DNA from: Planctomycetota bacterium
GTDB taxonomy: Bacteria; Planctomycetota; Planctomycetia; Pirellulales; Lacipirellulaceae
DNA: 64,000 nucleotides
Assembly (NCBI GenBank): GCA_029259945.1
Contig: JAJDEF010000005.1
Coordinates: forward strand, 33,629-97,628
Direction of reading: 5' to 3'
Every line of letters begins with the position of its first letter. Positions within the stretch are counted from its first letter, which is position 1. A program made the position numbers and the translations under genes. Below the pieces are notes generated by a model. The model ran no database searches. It worked only from the letters and a program-made list of their open reading frames with translations, and was not told where the DNA came from. Shown in pieces: positions 16,864-26,643 of the stretch.

Positions 16864-19844
16864 GTTACCACCAAGTCTTCGCTTGAGCTATTCAGAAGCT
16901 GGTGTAGTTCTGGCATAAGGCCATAGGCCAGCGCGACAAGCTTAATGGGATGGATCGTTGGTTTGGTGGTGCCTTGTTCCATTTGAACACGGCAGGTGCT
17001 GCACTCGGTGGCGCTAACGGTGAACTCTCCAGTGCGTATCGCGGTGAGCAGCGGCAAGCCTGCACGGAGGCTGTTGCGGTAGTTGCGGCGTTGAAATCCA
17101 TAGAGTCCGGCGATCCCGCTGCATCCTTTTTCTAGGTGCTGAACACGGACACCAGGAATGAGTCGTAGCAAGTTTTCGGCCGGAGAGCCCACCTGCAGCG
17201 CTTTCGTGTGGCAAGGGGTATGGTAGCCGATCGTGGTGTTGAGTGGCGAAAAATCGAGTTGCAGTTGCCCACGCTGGTGACAACGCCAGAGGTAGTGACA
17301 TGCTTCGTACGAGTGCTTCGCTACGAGTTCTGCGTCATGGTCTCCGGGCAAGAGCATCAAATATTCATGGGTGAGGGCGAGCACCGCGGAGGGTTCGGTG
17401 GCAACAATCGTGTAGCCTTGTCGAACCGCTTCAGCGAGTAGCGCCACATTTTCTTCCGCAACTTTTCTTGCCGGTTCGAGTATGCCGCGTGCTATTAGTG
17501 GCATGCCTGCCTGCTGCTGACTATTGGGAACATAAGTCGAGATGCCGTTGTGTTCGAGGGTCGCGACAAAGGCGTTGGCTAATTCAGGGTCGCAATAATT
17601 CGCATAGGTATCGACGAAGTACAATACTTTTTCTGCCGCAACACGCTGGGGGCGATTGAGTCGGCGCTCGGCGGCTTGCAGTAGAAAGGGCCGTGGGCTA
17701 AATCGGGGGAGTTTGCGGCCTTGAGCGATGCCCAACAGTCGTTCGAGGAGCCAGCGTACGGGGCGGTTTTTTATCGCCCAGTTCGAAAGTCGTGCGAATC
17801 GCGATCCCAAGGCACAAAGTTGGTCGATACGTGCCATCAGCCAATCTTGGAAAGGTTCGCCGTTGGTCGCCGTGTAGCTCGCCTTGGCTTCGACCATCAG
17901 CTTCGGAATATCGACATTCGCAGGACACTCGAGCCGACACATGTGGCAATGAACGCAGAGGTCGGCAACTTCTTTGCAAGAATCCTCGAGGACGGTACTT
18001 GCTGGAAGGCTGCCGGTGAGAATTCCACGAGCCAAATTTGCTTTCGCTCGCGGAGAAGCTTCTTCGCGCGGGGCAAAGCGATAGATGGGGCACATCCGTA
18101 ACGTTTCATCCAGGGTTCGACAGGAGGCACAACCATTGCAAGAGCGTGCCGCGTGGGCCATCTCTTCTGGCTGCCAATCGAGTTGCAGTCCAATTTTCTC
18201 TGGGGCTTTCTTTGCCTTGGTGACAGAGCCGTCGTCTGGATGGTTCAGTACGTCGAGCAAGGGATAGGTGATACGGCGAAGATTGCCAGATTGGGTGTAG
18301 GAGCTGTCAGAAACGATTTTTCCAGGGTTGAAGAGTCGCTCTGGATCGAAGAGAGATTTGATTTCGACAAAGGCGTTGGCAAGCGGGCCATACTGTTTTG
18401 CGACATAGGGGGTACGGCTTAGTCCGTCCGCATGCTCGCCGCTGATCGTGCCGCCAAATTCCCAAACCGTTTCGTAAAGTTGGTCTGTGATCGATCGCAT
18501 TTTTCGTAGGTCGGCTTCGTTTGCCAGATCGAGAAACGGTCGGATGTGCAATTGGCCATGACCCACATGGCCAAATAACGAAGCGGTCACCTCTTCTGCC
18601 CTTAGTATTTGTTGCAAGCGGGGCAGAAAGTCAGGGAGTGTGTCGGGTGGGACGGCGATGTCTTCGACGATTGGGATTGGGCGCGTTGATCCCTTGAGCC
18701 GGTAGAGTGTGGGCACGAAGTGGCGGGCAAGCTGCCAAAGCATCTGGTGGTCGTCATGGTCTTCGGCAATGTAGGAACCAAATATCAGTTTGTTTTTTTC
18801 TACAAGCCTTGCAACCGCTTCTTTGAGTCGTTCGCTGACCTGTTTAGCTGAGTCGGCTTGGAATTCAATCAGTAGTACAGCCTCTGCAGCTTGGGGGATA
18901 AGTAGTTCGTAGCGAGGGTCACTCTCGCGTGCGAGGCTTAGGTGTCGGCGGTCCATCAGATCGCAGGCGCTGGGGCCGAGTGGCATAAGCTCTTGGACTG
19001 CGTGGGCGGCTTTGTCTAGCGACTCGAAAAACAGCAAAACACTGCCCATGTCATGGGCCAGTGGGACGATTTTTACCGTTGCTTGGGTGATGAGGCCGAG
19101 TGTCCCTTCGCTACCAGCGAGCAAGCGAGCCAGATGGAGTTGGCGGTTTAGTTGAAGATCGTCGAGTCGGTACCCACAACGGTTGACGAGGCTGCGCGGT
19201 TGACAAGATTTGATCTCGTTATCGTAGCGGTGAAGGATTTTTGCGAGTCCAGTCAGAAGCGAGTCACGGTTGAGTTTATCCGAGTTGGCTTCTGATGTGG
19301 GAACGTCGTGCGTCGAAAACTCAACTAATTCGCCGTTTGCAAGAACCACTTCTAGCGATTCCACCTGCTGACGGGCTGAACCATAGATGGGCCACCGACT
19401 TCCCGAGCCGTCCACGGCAATGGTGCCACCCATGGTTGTAACGTGGCTTGTCGCTGGGTCGGGGCCAAACACTCTGCCATGTTTTGATAGACGAGCATTC
19501 AAGTGGTCCACCACGACGCCGGCCTGAACTTGGGCCGTGTGATCGGTGACCTCGAGCACACGATGCATGTAGCGCGAGAAATCGAGAATCAGCCCGCGGC
19601 CTAACGATTCGCCAGCAAGCCCAGATCCGCTACCTCGTGCATGGACAGAGATTTTGTTTTCTGCGGCGTAGCGAACCGTAGCGACCACATCGTCCACCGT
19701 CCGAGGTCGAATTACGCCGAGGGGCGTGAGTTCGAAGATGCTGGCGTCGCTGGAGTAGAGCTGGACGAACAGATCGTCGCACCGAACATCACCGGCAATC
19801 TGTCCACGCAGATCCTCTTCGATGCGCTGCTGTTCGATGTCCAT
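16860..19844 (-). CDS. FAD-linked oxidase/Fe-S dehydrogenase fusion (YdiJ/D-LDH type)
   Basis: A 994-residue cytoplasmic protein with three parts. A PCMH FAD domain (about residues 20-250) has VHARGSGSGLAGESLGRG and TMGGTIAVDGSGSRW, and an FAD-oxidase C domain follows to about 520. A ferredoxin part has two cluster motifs, CNGCASC...CP (about 568-585) and CVHCHMCRLECP (about 628-640). A C-terminal CCG region (about 730-980) has PCHTKALQVG, GCSGIAG and ECSTC. This is the layout of YdiJ-like D-2-hydroxyacid or D-lactate dehydrogenases, passing electrons from a hydroxyacid to the respiratory chain. It is the first gene before moaD with a 4-bp overlap. The exact substrate is not decided by the sequence. 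Confidence 0.9.
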   Translation of the reverse strand: MDIEQQRIEEDLRGQIAGDVRCDDLFVQLYSSDASIFELTPLGVIRPRTVDDVVATVRYAAENKISVHARGSGSGLAGESLGRGLILDFSRYMHRVLEVTDHTAQVQAGVVVDHLNARLSKHGRVFGPDPATSHVTTMGGTIAVDGSGSRWPIYGSARQQVESLEVVLANGELVEFSTHDVPTSEANSDKLNRDSLLTGLAKILHRYDNEIKSCQPRSLVNRCGYRLDDLQLNRQLHLARLLAGSEGTLGLITQATVKIVPLAHDMGSVLLFFESLDKAAHAVQELMPLGPSACDLMDRRHLSLARESDPRYELLIPQAAEAVLLIEFQADSAKQVSERLKEAVARLVEKNKLIFGSYIAEDHDDHQMLWQLARHFVPTLYRLKGSTRPIPIVEDIAVPPDTLPDFLPRLQQILRAEEVTASLFGHVGHGQLHIRPFLDLANEADLRKMRSITDQLYETVWEFGGTISGEHADGLSRTPYVAKQYGPLANAFVEIKSLFDPERLFNPGKIVSDSSYTQSGNLRRITYPLLDVLNHPDDGSVTKAKKAPEKIGLQLDWQPEEMAHAARSCNGCASCRTLDETLRMCPIYRFAPREEASPRAKANLARGILTGSLPASTVLEDSCKEVADLCVHCHMCRLECPANVDIPKLMVEAKASYTATNGEPFQDWLMARIDQLCALGSRFARLSNWAIKNRPVRWLLERLLGIAQGRKLPRFSPRPFLLQAAERRLNRPQRVAAEKVLYFVDTYANYCDPELANAFVATLEHNGISTYVPNSQQQAGMPLIARGILEPARKVAEENVALLAEAVRQGYTIVATEPSAVLALTHEYLMLLPGDHDAELVAKHSYEACHYLWRCHQRGQLQLDFSPLNTTIGYHTPCHTKALQVGSPAENLLRLIPGVRVQHLEKGCSGIAGLYGFQRRNYRNSLRAGLPLLTAIRTGEFTVSATECSTCRVQMEQGTTKPTIHPIKLVALAYGLMPELHQLLNSSSEDLVVT

Positions 19845-19880
19845 GAATCATCAAGCCTTGGCCGGAGCTAGGGAATTTTT

Positions 19881-20348
19881 TCATGCAGAGGGGGTCGACT
19901 TGATCCTTGCCGCCATCTGTCGATGTTTTTCGTGGGTTTCCAGATCAAACTGTCCGTGGGTGTCCATCTCTTCGACGCCACGGTATTGGGCATCGCAGCG
20001 GTAGCACATTAGGGCGTCGCCTACCAAGGTATAAAGCAGGACGTCGGCAAGTGCGGTCGCGAACAAGATGCCGAACGTCCAGGTAAGGTTGGTGTGATAC
20101 CAGGCAATCGAACTGCCGATGATTCCGATGCCCACCAAAGCGACGCCGATTCGCTGAGGAAAGTCTTTACGGACATAGAGGTCGGTGCTTGGACAGGCTA
20201 GGCAGCGTTTTATCCGATTTTCGTTGATCGCGTCACTTTTCACGGCGATTTGCCCGTTGCAATGGGGGCATGAGAGTTCGCACGTCTTGGAATCGAATTC
20301 AGCGCGGACACCTTCATGACAAGTCGGGCAGGCATAGGTGATGTTCAT
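19881..20348 (-). CDS. Zinc-ribbon protein with two membrane segments
   Basis: A 155-residue protein starting at ATG 20348 (MNITYACPTCHEGVRAEF); the longer in-frame extension overlaps the membrane-protein gene and is rejected. Four CxxC-type pairs are visible: CPTC, CPHC, CLAC and CYRC. The first three are in the N-terminal half and the last follows two hydrophobic segments (about residues 72-88 and 92-112). It looks like a planctomycete zinc-ribbon membrane protein. The gene is 36 bp before the dehydrogenase in the same run. Confidence 0.75.
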   Translation of the reverse strand: MNITYACPTCHEGVRAEFDSKTCELSCPHCNGQIAVKSDAINENRIKRCLACPSTDLYVRKDFPQRIGVALVGIGIIGSSIAWYHTNLTWTFGILFATALADVLLYTLVGDALMCYRCDAQYRGVEEMDTHGQFDLETHEKHRQMAARIKSTPSA

Positions 20349-20398
20349 GGTCAGGTTCTTTTTTTGGGGTACGCGCTGTGGCAACTCTTGTGGCTGTA

Positions 20399-21166
20399 TT
20401 ATAGCGGGAAAAGTGACTCGGTAGAAAGTAGTAGAGACATGGTTTCGCCCACGAAGGTGCCAATCACAGCCACATAAAGCAGGCCGGTGGCGCTTTGGGT
20501 GTTGGGGATATCGAGAGTCTTCCAAGTCATCCAAGTCAAGATGGCGACCCCAAGAAGTCCAAAGGTCCATCGCAACGTAACAAACATGAGGAGAGAGGTT
20601 GCCAATGGGCTTGCGTAGGTAACTTCTCCCCAGAACCCAAGGCCGGCTACGATGATCTGGAGCAGGGTTGCAAATCCTAGGGCAATGAGCAGATGTCTGA
20701 GTGGGACGAGTTCCATCGTCGGCGAATTGAGATACCAATGGCCGAGTAGCATGGCAGCCATGGTGAGGCCTAGCAACATGCCTGAGCTGACGGGGGCAAT
20801 GTGGCGGAGCGCATTCGCATAGCTATTTTCGATGGCGCCTTCTGGTGAATAAAGCGATGTGGCTGCTAGCGAACTACCAACTAGAGCGCAAAGTGCTACT
20901 ACGACCAGCGACATGCGACCGCCCCTAGGCTTTTCGTACAACCAAAAGACCGAACCGAAATAGCTGCCGACTGCAGCGAAAACAGCAGGCCAAAAAGCAG
21001 AGGGTGCCACCGAGTTGCTTAGAAACGCGGCGAGTGTTGCTAGGCCGAGCGTTACGTATAAATGGTTGCGATAATACCCACTCGCTATTTTCTGTGGCGA
21101 CGTTATCGCCATGCCGGCTGCGAGGCCGAACGTGAGCCGTAAAAGAAACTGAATGAGAAGTCCCAT
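20399..21166 (-). CDS. Polytopic membrane protein, unknown
   Basis: A 255-residue very hydrophobic protein with about eight predicted membrane segments spaced through the whole length (for example around residues 1-22, 33-66, 80-100, 118-142, 157-178 and 185-240). No catalytic motif is recognised. It lies 50 bp before the zinc-ribbon gene and 15 bp after folE, so it is probably in the same transcript. Confidence 0.75.
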   Translation of the reverse strand: MGLLIQFLLRLTFGLAAGMAITSPQKIASGYYRNHLYVTLGLATLAAFLSNSVAPSAFWPAVFAAVGSYFGSVFWLYEKPRGGRMSLVVVALCALVGSSLAATSLYSPEGAIENSYANALRHIAPVSSGMLLGLTMAAMLLGHWYLNSPTMELVPLRHLLIALGFATLLQIIVAGLGFWGEVTYASPLATSLLMFVTLRWTFGLLGVAILTWMTWKTLDIPNTQSATGLLYVAVIGTFVGETMSLLLSTESLFPL

Positions 21167-21181
21167 GGCATACGGTCCAAA

Positions 21182-21844
21182 TTATCTACGATTTCCGTAG
21201 ATCAGCGTCATTACTTCTGAACGGCTGGAGAGATTCGTGCGGAAGATGCCCTTCATCGCCGAGGTCACACAGATGCTGTTCGGCTTTCGGATCCCTCGAA
21301 TTGCCATGCAAGAATGGGAGGCTTCGATCACGACGGCTACGCCTTTGACATTGAGTTCTTCGATCAGAAGATCGGCGATTTGCTCGGTCATGCGTTCTTG
21401 AACTTGTGGGCGGTGTGAGACTTCTTCGACCACGCGAGCCAGTTTGCTTAGTCCCACCACTTTTCCGTTCGGGACGTATCCAATGTGTGCATTGCCCTGG
21501 AACGGCAACATGTGGTGCTCGCACATACTGTTGAATGCAATGTCGCGAACCAAGACCATCTCGTCGTACTTTTCGGTGAAGAACTTTTTGAGATGGATGC
21601 GAGGATCGCTGTGGAGCCCGCTGAATAGCTCTGCGTACATGCGAGCGACTCGGGCAGGGGTTTCGAGAAGTCCTTCTCGGTCGGGATCTTCGCCCACGGC
21701 TGTGAGAATTTCGCGGACAGCCCGTTCGATGCGAGGTAAGTCGACCTTCGGGTGGGTTGGGGGCGACGAACCTTCGTCGAGCTCACCAGCCAAACTACCC
21801 AGGTCGACCGAGTCTGTGGTATCTTGCGAAGGAGACGGGGTCAT
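21182..21844 (-). CDS. folE: GTP cyclohydrolase I
   Basis: A 220-residue FolE converting GTP to dihydroneopterin triphosphate, the entry to folate and other pterins. The first 35 residues are a Ser/Asp-rich extension. The catalytic domain has [13 protein letters not shown], the zinc ligands in [19 protein letters not shown] (about residues 108-127) and the second Cys in [13 protein letters not shown] (about 180). The type I (Zn) form is clear. An 8-bp dyad lies 31-53 nt upstream of the ATG. Confidence 0.96.
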   Translation of the reverse strand: MTPSPSQDTTDSVDLGSLAGELDEGSSPPTHPKVDLPRIERAVREILTAVGEDPDREGLLETPARVARMYAELFSGLHSDPRIHLKKFFTEKYDEMVLVRDIAFNSMCEHHMLPFQGNAHIGYVPNGKVVGLSKLARVVEEVSHRPQVQERMTEQIADLLIEELNVKGVAVVIEASHSCMAIRGIRKPNSICVTSAMKGIFRTNLSSRSEVMTLIYGNRR

Positions 21845-21874
21845 GCATCCACCGTAGAAACTTGCAGTGTGAAG

Positions 21875-21897
21875 TAAACCGTTGATGTTACGGTTTA
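21875..21897. promoter_or_regulatory. 8-bp dyad upstream of folE
   Basis: TAAACCGT (21875-21882) and ACGGTTTA (21890-21897) are perfect inverted repeats with a 7-nt spacer, located in the 115-bp gap upstream of folE. There is no T-run on the folE strand, so an operator is more likely than a terminator. The regulator is unknown. Confidence 0.4.
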
Positions 21898-21959
21898 AGC
21901 AGCAAGACCGTCAACCTACGCGAAAACGGCTAATCCTGAAATTGGGCTGTGGTGAATCA

Positions 21960-22676
21960 CTAGTTAAGGCTGAACGGAGGCAGGTAGAAACCTGGGCTCT
22001 GCGATTCTGGCTGATTGGCTGAGGGTGGCGTTGAATCTAGGGCATCGAGCAACATCATCGCGCGACGGTCGATATCCGATTCGCCGAGCAGTTTGCACTT
22101 CAAGTCAAACTCTAGCGGGAGGGCGAAGCTTACTAAGTCGGTAAGCACTCCTAAGGGGACATCGGTCGAAAGTAGCTCACTGAGATTGAGATTCGTAGAT
22201 TGGTCGCCGGGGAGTGCCTCTTCAAACTGCTGGGTGAGAGCTGTCTGTAGACTGAGGCGCTCGGGCGTGTTTTCTGTTTCGTAATAGTCGTCAAGGAGCG
22301 TTACATTCGCTTGGCGAAATGATTCTTGGGGAGGTAATTCGCTGTCGATCTGAATGCGACGCAGGCCTAGCAGCAAAATATTGTATTGCCCGTCCTCTGT
22401 GCGCTCGTGCGTGACCACCCTGCCCAGGCAGGCGTGAGGAAGGATCTTTGGGCTTCCTTCGTAGTCCTGTTCCCAACCTGGCGCGAGGACACTCATGGCG
22501 ATTAAGCCATCGCTGTCCAAGGCTTCGTTGAGTAAGTCTCGATAGCGCGGTTCGAATATATGCAAAGGTTGCATGACGTGGGGAAACATGACCAAGTCGG
22601 GCAAGGGGAAGAGTCGCACTTTGCCGGTGAATTGTGTTGGGTCGAATGTGAGATCTTCAGCGTTCCAAGGAAGCAT
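21960..22676 (-). CDS. Lon substrate-binding (LonN/PUA-like) domain protein
   Basis: A 238-residue protein that begins at ATG 22676; the in-frame extension to 22847 overlaps the DUF309 gene. The sequence VRLFPLPDLVMFPHVMQPLHIFEPRYRDLL (about residues 18-47) is the hallmark of stand-alone LonN proteins, with IAMSVLAPGWEQDYEG and CLGRVVTHERTEDGQYNILLLGLRRI following. No ATPase or protease domain is present. The cellular role of these stand-alone proteins is not well established. Confidence 0.88.
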   Translation of the reverse strand: MLPWNAEDLTFDPTQFTGKVRLFPLPDLVMFPHVMQPLHIFEPRYRDLLNEALDSDGLIAMSVLAPGWEQDYEGSPKILPHACLGRVVTHERTEDGQYNILLLGLRRIQIDSELPPQESFRQANVTLLDDYYETENTPERLSLQTALTQQFEEALPGDQSTNLNLSELLSTDVPLGVLTDLVSFALPLEFDLKCKLLGESDIDRRAMMLLDALDSTPPSANQPESQSPGFYLPPFSLN

Positions 22677-22737
22677 AGTTTCACCTTGAGCGGTGTGAAA
22701 TAGAAACAAGATTGGGAGTTTGCGACGGGAGGACAGT

Positions 22738-23148
22738 TTAGGTGTCGCAGGTGGTGGTTGGCGTCGGGGAGAGATGGATTTCGGGGATGTATTCAGGATT
22801 GATTTCGATTTGGGTAGGTTCGTCGTCGCTGGCCAATACGTCGGCAAAGCATCGTTCGTATTGAATTAAGAATTCGTCGAGGTCGAGTCCTTCATAGGTG
22901 GGGCAGTATTCTTTTAAGTAGTTGCAGCTGGTGAGATAAACTTTTTTGGCTCCACGGAGATTGCCATTTCCAAAATGATGCAGGGCAACGGCAGCTTGAA
23001 TGAGTCCTTGATAGTATTTTCTTCCAGAGCCGCGATACTCGGTCCAAAGCTCCTCCCAGGTTTCGTGGGCTTCGAAAAAATCGCAGTCGTTGAAAAAGGC
23101 AATTCCTTGTAGGTAAAGCGGCGAGTAAAGTGGTGCTTCGGCAATCAT
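22738..23148 (-). CDS. DUF309-family protein
   Basis: A 136-residue helical protein with the DUF309 signature FFEAHETWEELWTEYRGSGR (about residues 22-41) and the later YYQGLIQAAVALHHF, where conserved His and Glu could bind a metal. The biochemical function of the family is unknown. It is the first gene of a long minus-strand series; the next gene starts 61 bp downstream. Confidence 0.85.
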   Translation of the reverse strand: MIAEAPLYSPLYLQGIAFFNDCDFFEAHETWEELWTEYRGSGRKYYQGLIQAAVALHHFGNGNLRGAKKVYLTSCNYLKEYCPTYEGLDLDEFLIQYERCFADVLASDDEPTQIEINPEYIPEIHLSPTPTTTCDT

Positions 23149-23403
23149 ACAAACTTCTCAACAATACGCTTAGAGACCTTGGAGTGATCCTTTCGCCTAA
23201 GATTATAGGCATGCACTAGGTTTTGGGCCAGGAAGATTTTTCGAGCATCCCTGTATGTTTACGGCACCTTGACATGATTGCAGAGGCACTCACAATGGGT
23301 CGCAGCAGACTACTCGCCCGCCGTAGAGAAACAGCAAAAAACTAGGGCGCAGAGCGATTTCTATCTTTTCGCTTTCGACAATTCACGTTCTCGACCACGT
23401 TAG

Positions 23404-24093
23404 ATGAAAGTGTTCATGGCCGTCCCGCGTGCAATGCCCGACGATCAGGCGACTTTGGCATCGAAACGGCAAGCAGCCAAGGTGTTGCGGCGGCTCAAGG
23501 CAGACTATCCGCAGGCCCCCTGTGCGTTGTCGCATAAAAATCCTTTTCAGTTGTTGATTGCCACCATCTTATCGGCACAATGTACCGACGTACGGGTCAA
23601 CATGGTGACCAAAGATTTGTTTCGTAAGTACGCCACTCCAGCGGCTTTTGCAACGGCTCCCCTACGGGAGATCGAGAAAGCGGTGAAAAGCACCGGGTTC
23701 TATCGAAACAAGGCGAAGAACATTAAGGCGTGTAGTAAGGAGTTGCTCAGTCGTTTTGATGGAAACGTGCCGCAAGATCTCGACTCGTTGGTGAGTCTTG
23801 CGGGCGTGGGCCGAAAAACGGCGAATGTGGTGCTGGGCACGGCGTTTGGTTTGGCATCGGGGGTTGTGGTTGACACCCACGTGGGACGTCTCAGTCGTCG
23901 GCTGGGGCTCACCGAACAGAAGGATGCGGTGAAAGTCGAACGCGACTTAATGCAGATGTTGCCGAAGAAGGAGTGGATACAGTTTTCGCATCGGATGATT
24001 CATCATGGACGACAGGTCTGTTCCGCTCGTCGACCAACTTGCGAAGTGTGTTCGATGAAGAAGTTTTGCCCGAAGATTGGGCTCGTAAGTTAG
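23404..24093 (+). CDS. nth: Endonuclease III
   Basis: A 229-residue bifunctional DNA glycosylase/AP lyase for oxidised pyrimidines. The helix-hairpin-helix LVSLAGVGRKTANVVLG holds the catalytic Lys (about residue 140), VVDTHVGRLSRRLGL holds the catalytic Asp (about 158), and the C-terminal [4Fe-4S] ligands are CSARRPTCEVCSMKKFC (C-x6-C-x2-C-x5-C). The N-terminal 15 residues are longer than in E. coli, and a later ATG (23419) is possible. Confidence 0.95.
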   Translation: MKVFMAVPRAMPDDQATLASKRQAAKVLRRLKADYPQAPCALSHKNPFQLLIATILSAQCTDVRVNMVTKDLFRKYATPAAFATAPLREIEKAVKSTGFYRNKAKNIKACSKELLSRFDGNVPQDLDSLVSLAGVGRKTANVVLGTAFGLASGVVVDTHVGRLSRRLGLTEQKDAVKVERDLMQMLPKKEWIQFSHRMIHHGRQVCSARRPTCEVCSMKKFCPKIGLVS

Positions 24094-24160
24094 TTTGTTG
24101 CCAGAGAGAAATGGTGGACACCTAGTGTTCGCTTCAAGAGGGTTCGCCTCACGAGGAGAG

Positions 24161-24739
24161 ATGATGATACTTTCAGGCCGAGAAATTCAAAATCGCATTG
24201 GTGAAGATATCGAAATCGATCCGTTCGATGCTTCGAGTCTAAATCCAAACAGCTACAATCTCACCTTGCACAACGAACTGATGGTCTACGAAGAGGTGGT
24301 GCTTGACATGGCTAGGGCGAACCGTGTGCGACGATTGACGATTCCAGAGGAAGGGATTGTGCTTAGCCCAAACCAGCTTTATCTCGGACGAACCGTCGAA
24401 CGAACCGTGACACATAACCTGGTGCCACAAATCGAAGGACGGTCGTCCGTCGGGCGACTCGGGTTGTTTGTGCATGTCACCGCTGGTTTTGGAGACGTCG
24501 GTTTTGCAGGCTACTGGACCTTAGAAATGTTTGCCGTCCAACCGGTACGGATTTACCCGGGAACCGCAATCTGCCAGATCTTTTACCATGAACTGACGGG
24601 CCAGATCGAAGAGTATTCCAGCAAGTATCAACACAATCACGACATTCAGCCGAGCTTGCTGTTCGAAGAGTTGGATCCCGACTGCAAGGGGGACCCTCAG
24701 ATGCCGCTGGACTTTGGCCTCGAACGGTCACACAGCTAG
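24161..24739 (+). CDS. dcd: dCTP deaminase
   Basis: A 192-residue enzyme converting dCTP to dUTP. The start is one of two adjacent ATG codons (24161 or 24164) just after GAGGAGAG; the upstream in-frame region to 24095 is non-coding. Signature blocks are NPNSYNLTLHNEL near the start, EGRSSVGRLGLFVHVTAGFGDVG (about residues 93-115) and the catalytic Glu in YWTLEMF. The C-terminal part (YHELTGQIEEYSSKYQ) is typical. It follows nth by 67 bp. Confidence 0.93.
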   Translation: MMILSGREIQNRIGEDIEIDPFDASSLNPNSYNLTLHNELMVYEEVVLDMARANRVRRLTIPEEGIVLSPNQLYLGRTVERTVTHNLVPQIEGRSSVGRLGLFVHVTAGFGDVGFAGYWTLEMFAVQPVRIYPGTAICQIFYHELTGQIEEYSSKYQHNHDIQPSLLFEELDPDCKGDPQMPLDFGLERSHS

Positions 24740-24767
24740 GGAGTTTGTTTCGTCCCCCAGGGTCACA

Positions 24768-24787
24768 TAGCCCGGCCATCCTGGCCG
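24768..24787. repeat. CGGCCATCCTGGCCG palindrome, copy 1
   Basis: TAGCCCGGCCATCCTGGCCG in the gap between dcd and the AAA ATPase gene. It matches the copy at 49446-49465 exactly, in reverse orientation. A second small hairpin, GCAGCGGTA/TACCGCTGC, follows at 24793-24812. Because it lies between convergent genes it could act as a bidirectional terminator, though no strong T-run follows. Confidence 0.75.
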
Positions 24788-24842
24788 AGAGCAGCGGTAC
24801 CTACCGCTGCGACGCAATTGGAGCAAGCCCACTTCGCATCGA

Positions 24843-26348
24843 TCACATGATGGCAAAGTAGTTTTCCACTGCGTAGTCAAAATACTCAGTACACATCTTG
24901 GGCGGCACATCGAGGTAGTGGCAATAGTTGCGAATCTGCAGTAGCAAGTCGCGCGGTTGACAGCAGCGGTACGGCCGGTGGATTGGCTTATAGTGCTTGT
25001 CGATCAGGTAATCGAGCGCATCTTGTTCGAAATCGATCCCGACGATCGGGGCCATGATTTCAAAGAGTTTCCGAAATTCTTCTTCGCTCGGATCAGGGAC
25101 TTCAATTTTATAGGGAATACGACGGAGGAACGCATCGTCGACCAAGTCTTTGGGTTCTAAGTTGGTCGAAAAGATAATGAGTTGGTCGAAGGGCACCTGA
25201 ATTTTTTTGCCATTCACGAGCCGTAGGAAGTCGTATCGCTTTTCCAAAGGCACAATCCAGCGATTCAGTAGTTCGTCGGTGGTCATGCGCTGGCGACCGA
25301 AGTCGTCGATGACCAGCGTGCCGCAATTGCTTTTTAGTTGCAGTGGGGCTTCGCTTACGTTCTTGCCCGAACTCGGGAGGACTTCCAAGGCGTCCATTGT
25401 GAGTTCACCGCCAACAACAATCGTCGGTCGACGAATTCGAACCCACCGATTGTCGATAGCGTGAGCGAGAATAGGCCCCTCGGATTCCTCAAGAGGCACT
25501 TCTTCGTGTAAGCCAGGGTCATAGACTCGCATGATTTCGCCGTCGATTCCGATTGCTTTTGGAATCCATATTGCATCGCCAAACGCCTTCGTAATTCTTT
25601 CAGCAATACTTGTCTTACCGTTGCCAGGGGCACCAAATAGGAATAGCCCCCGACCCGAGTTGACTGCGGGGCCAAGTCGCCGCAGCATGTGTTGATTGAC
25701 TAGTAGATCAGAGAATGCCCCTTGTAAATCGGTGACGGTAGGATGTTGATTGGAGAGCGTTTGTGCCGTAACACTCTGGACGTAAGCCTCTAGGGGCACC
25801 GGTGCAGAACCAAAGTAGCTGCAGAGTTTGCTTAGTTTTTTCGCCGTTTCGCGGCCCATGTCGGTGAGCTGATAGATGTAATCGTTCATCGGGGCAGAAC
25901 CGCGATAAGCAACCATCTGTGTTTGCTTGAGGTCCGCGAGAATAGGTTCGATCAGCCGAAATGGGACGCTGTGATGTTCGGAAATCTGGCGGCCAGAAAG
26001 ATCGCCTAACGAGGCCAGGCACTTCAGGGCTAGATGTTCGAGTTGACCTTCGCTAATGCCAGCTTCGGTGAGTGATCTAGGCTCCTCAGGTTGCCAGGGG
26101 ACATTTTCTGAGGCCGTGTGCTCAGGCTTGCTGTTCGTTGCTGGCGTGGGAAGCGGGGTATGTACGGAAGTTGCTGTCGGTGGTCCGGAAGTATAGTTGT
26201 CGTTCCCCGTCATTCGGTTGATCCGATTGAGTAGCGAATTGAGATCGTTGTCTGTGTCGGTTGAGCTCTCGGGGACTGCCGTGATGGCTCCTTGAGCAAG
26301 AGAATCGCTATGGAGTCCTGAGAGAGAGTCCAGATTTTCGGATGGCAT
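24843..26348 (-). CDS. AAA ATPase with N-terminal winged-helix-like region
   Basis: A 501-residue protein from ATG 26348 ([11 protein letters not shown]); an extension to 26456 is not needed. Residues 1-110 are Ser/Thr/Pro-rich and probably disordered. Residues about 115-185 ([20 protein letters not shown]...) resemble a winged helix. The AAA core has Walker [11 protein letters not shown] (about 243), Walker [10 protein letters not shown] (about 345), a sensor-1-like STNLEPKDL (about 415) and an arginine-containing [11 protein letters not shown]. MoxR-like or AAA chaperone activity is a guess. It is transcribed alone, towards dcd. Confidence 0.8.
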   Translation of the reverse strand: MPSENLDSLSGLHSDSLAQGAITAVPESSTDTDNDLNSLLNRINRMTGNDNYTSGPPTATSVHTPLPTPATNSKPEHTASENVPWQPEEPRSLTEAGISEGQLEHLALKCLASLGDLSGRQISEHHSVPFRLIEPILADLKQTQMVAYRGSAPMNDYIYQLTDMGRETAKKLSKLCSYFGSAPVPLEAYVQSVTAQTLSNQHPTVTDLQGAFSDLLVNQHMLRRLGPAVNSGRGLFLFGAPGNGKTSIAERITKAFGDAIWIPKAIGIDGEIMRVYDPGLHEEVPLEESEGPILAHAIDNRWVRIRRPTIVVGGELTMDALEVLPSSGKNVSEAPLQLKSNCGTLVIDDFGRQRMTTDELLNRWIVPLEKRYDFLRLVNGKKIQVPFDQLIIFSTNLEPKDLVDDAFLRRIPYKIEVPDPSEEEFRKLFEIMAPIVGIDFEQDALDYLIDKHYKPIHRPYRCCQPRDLLLQIRNYCHYLDVPPKMCTEYFDYAVENYFAIM

Positions 26349-26643
26349 ATCGGGTGTTCCTCTCGGCACTGCACTATCGTGGGTGGATCGCCCCCTAAAT
26401 CGATGTGCATAGCTGCTTTGAAAGCGTAGTTCTAAAATCGAGGACAGGCAAATCACTAGTGCGGATGTTCCGGTGGTTCCTAAATTACCGACTACAAAGA
26501 CGCGAAGGGTATTTTAGGGGTAAATTCCATCTGTTAAGTGTAGTATCCGGTCGAAATCACGTAGTAGAGTTTTTCAAAGCTAACCTAAATATCCTGATAT
26601 CCTTCAACCTCACAAATCCTGCAAAAAGTGCGAGATTAGCCGC

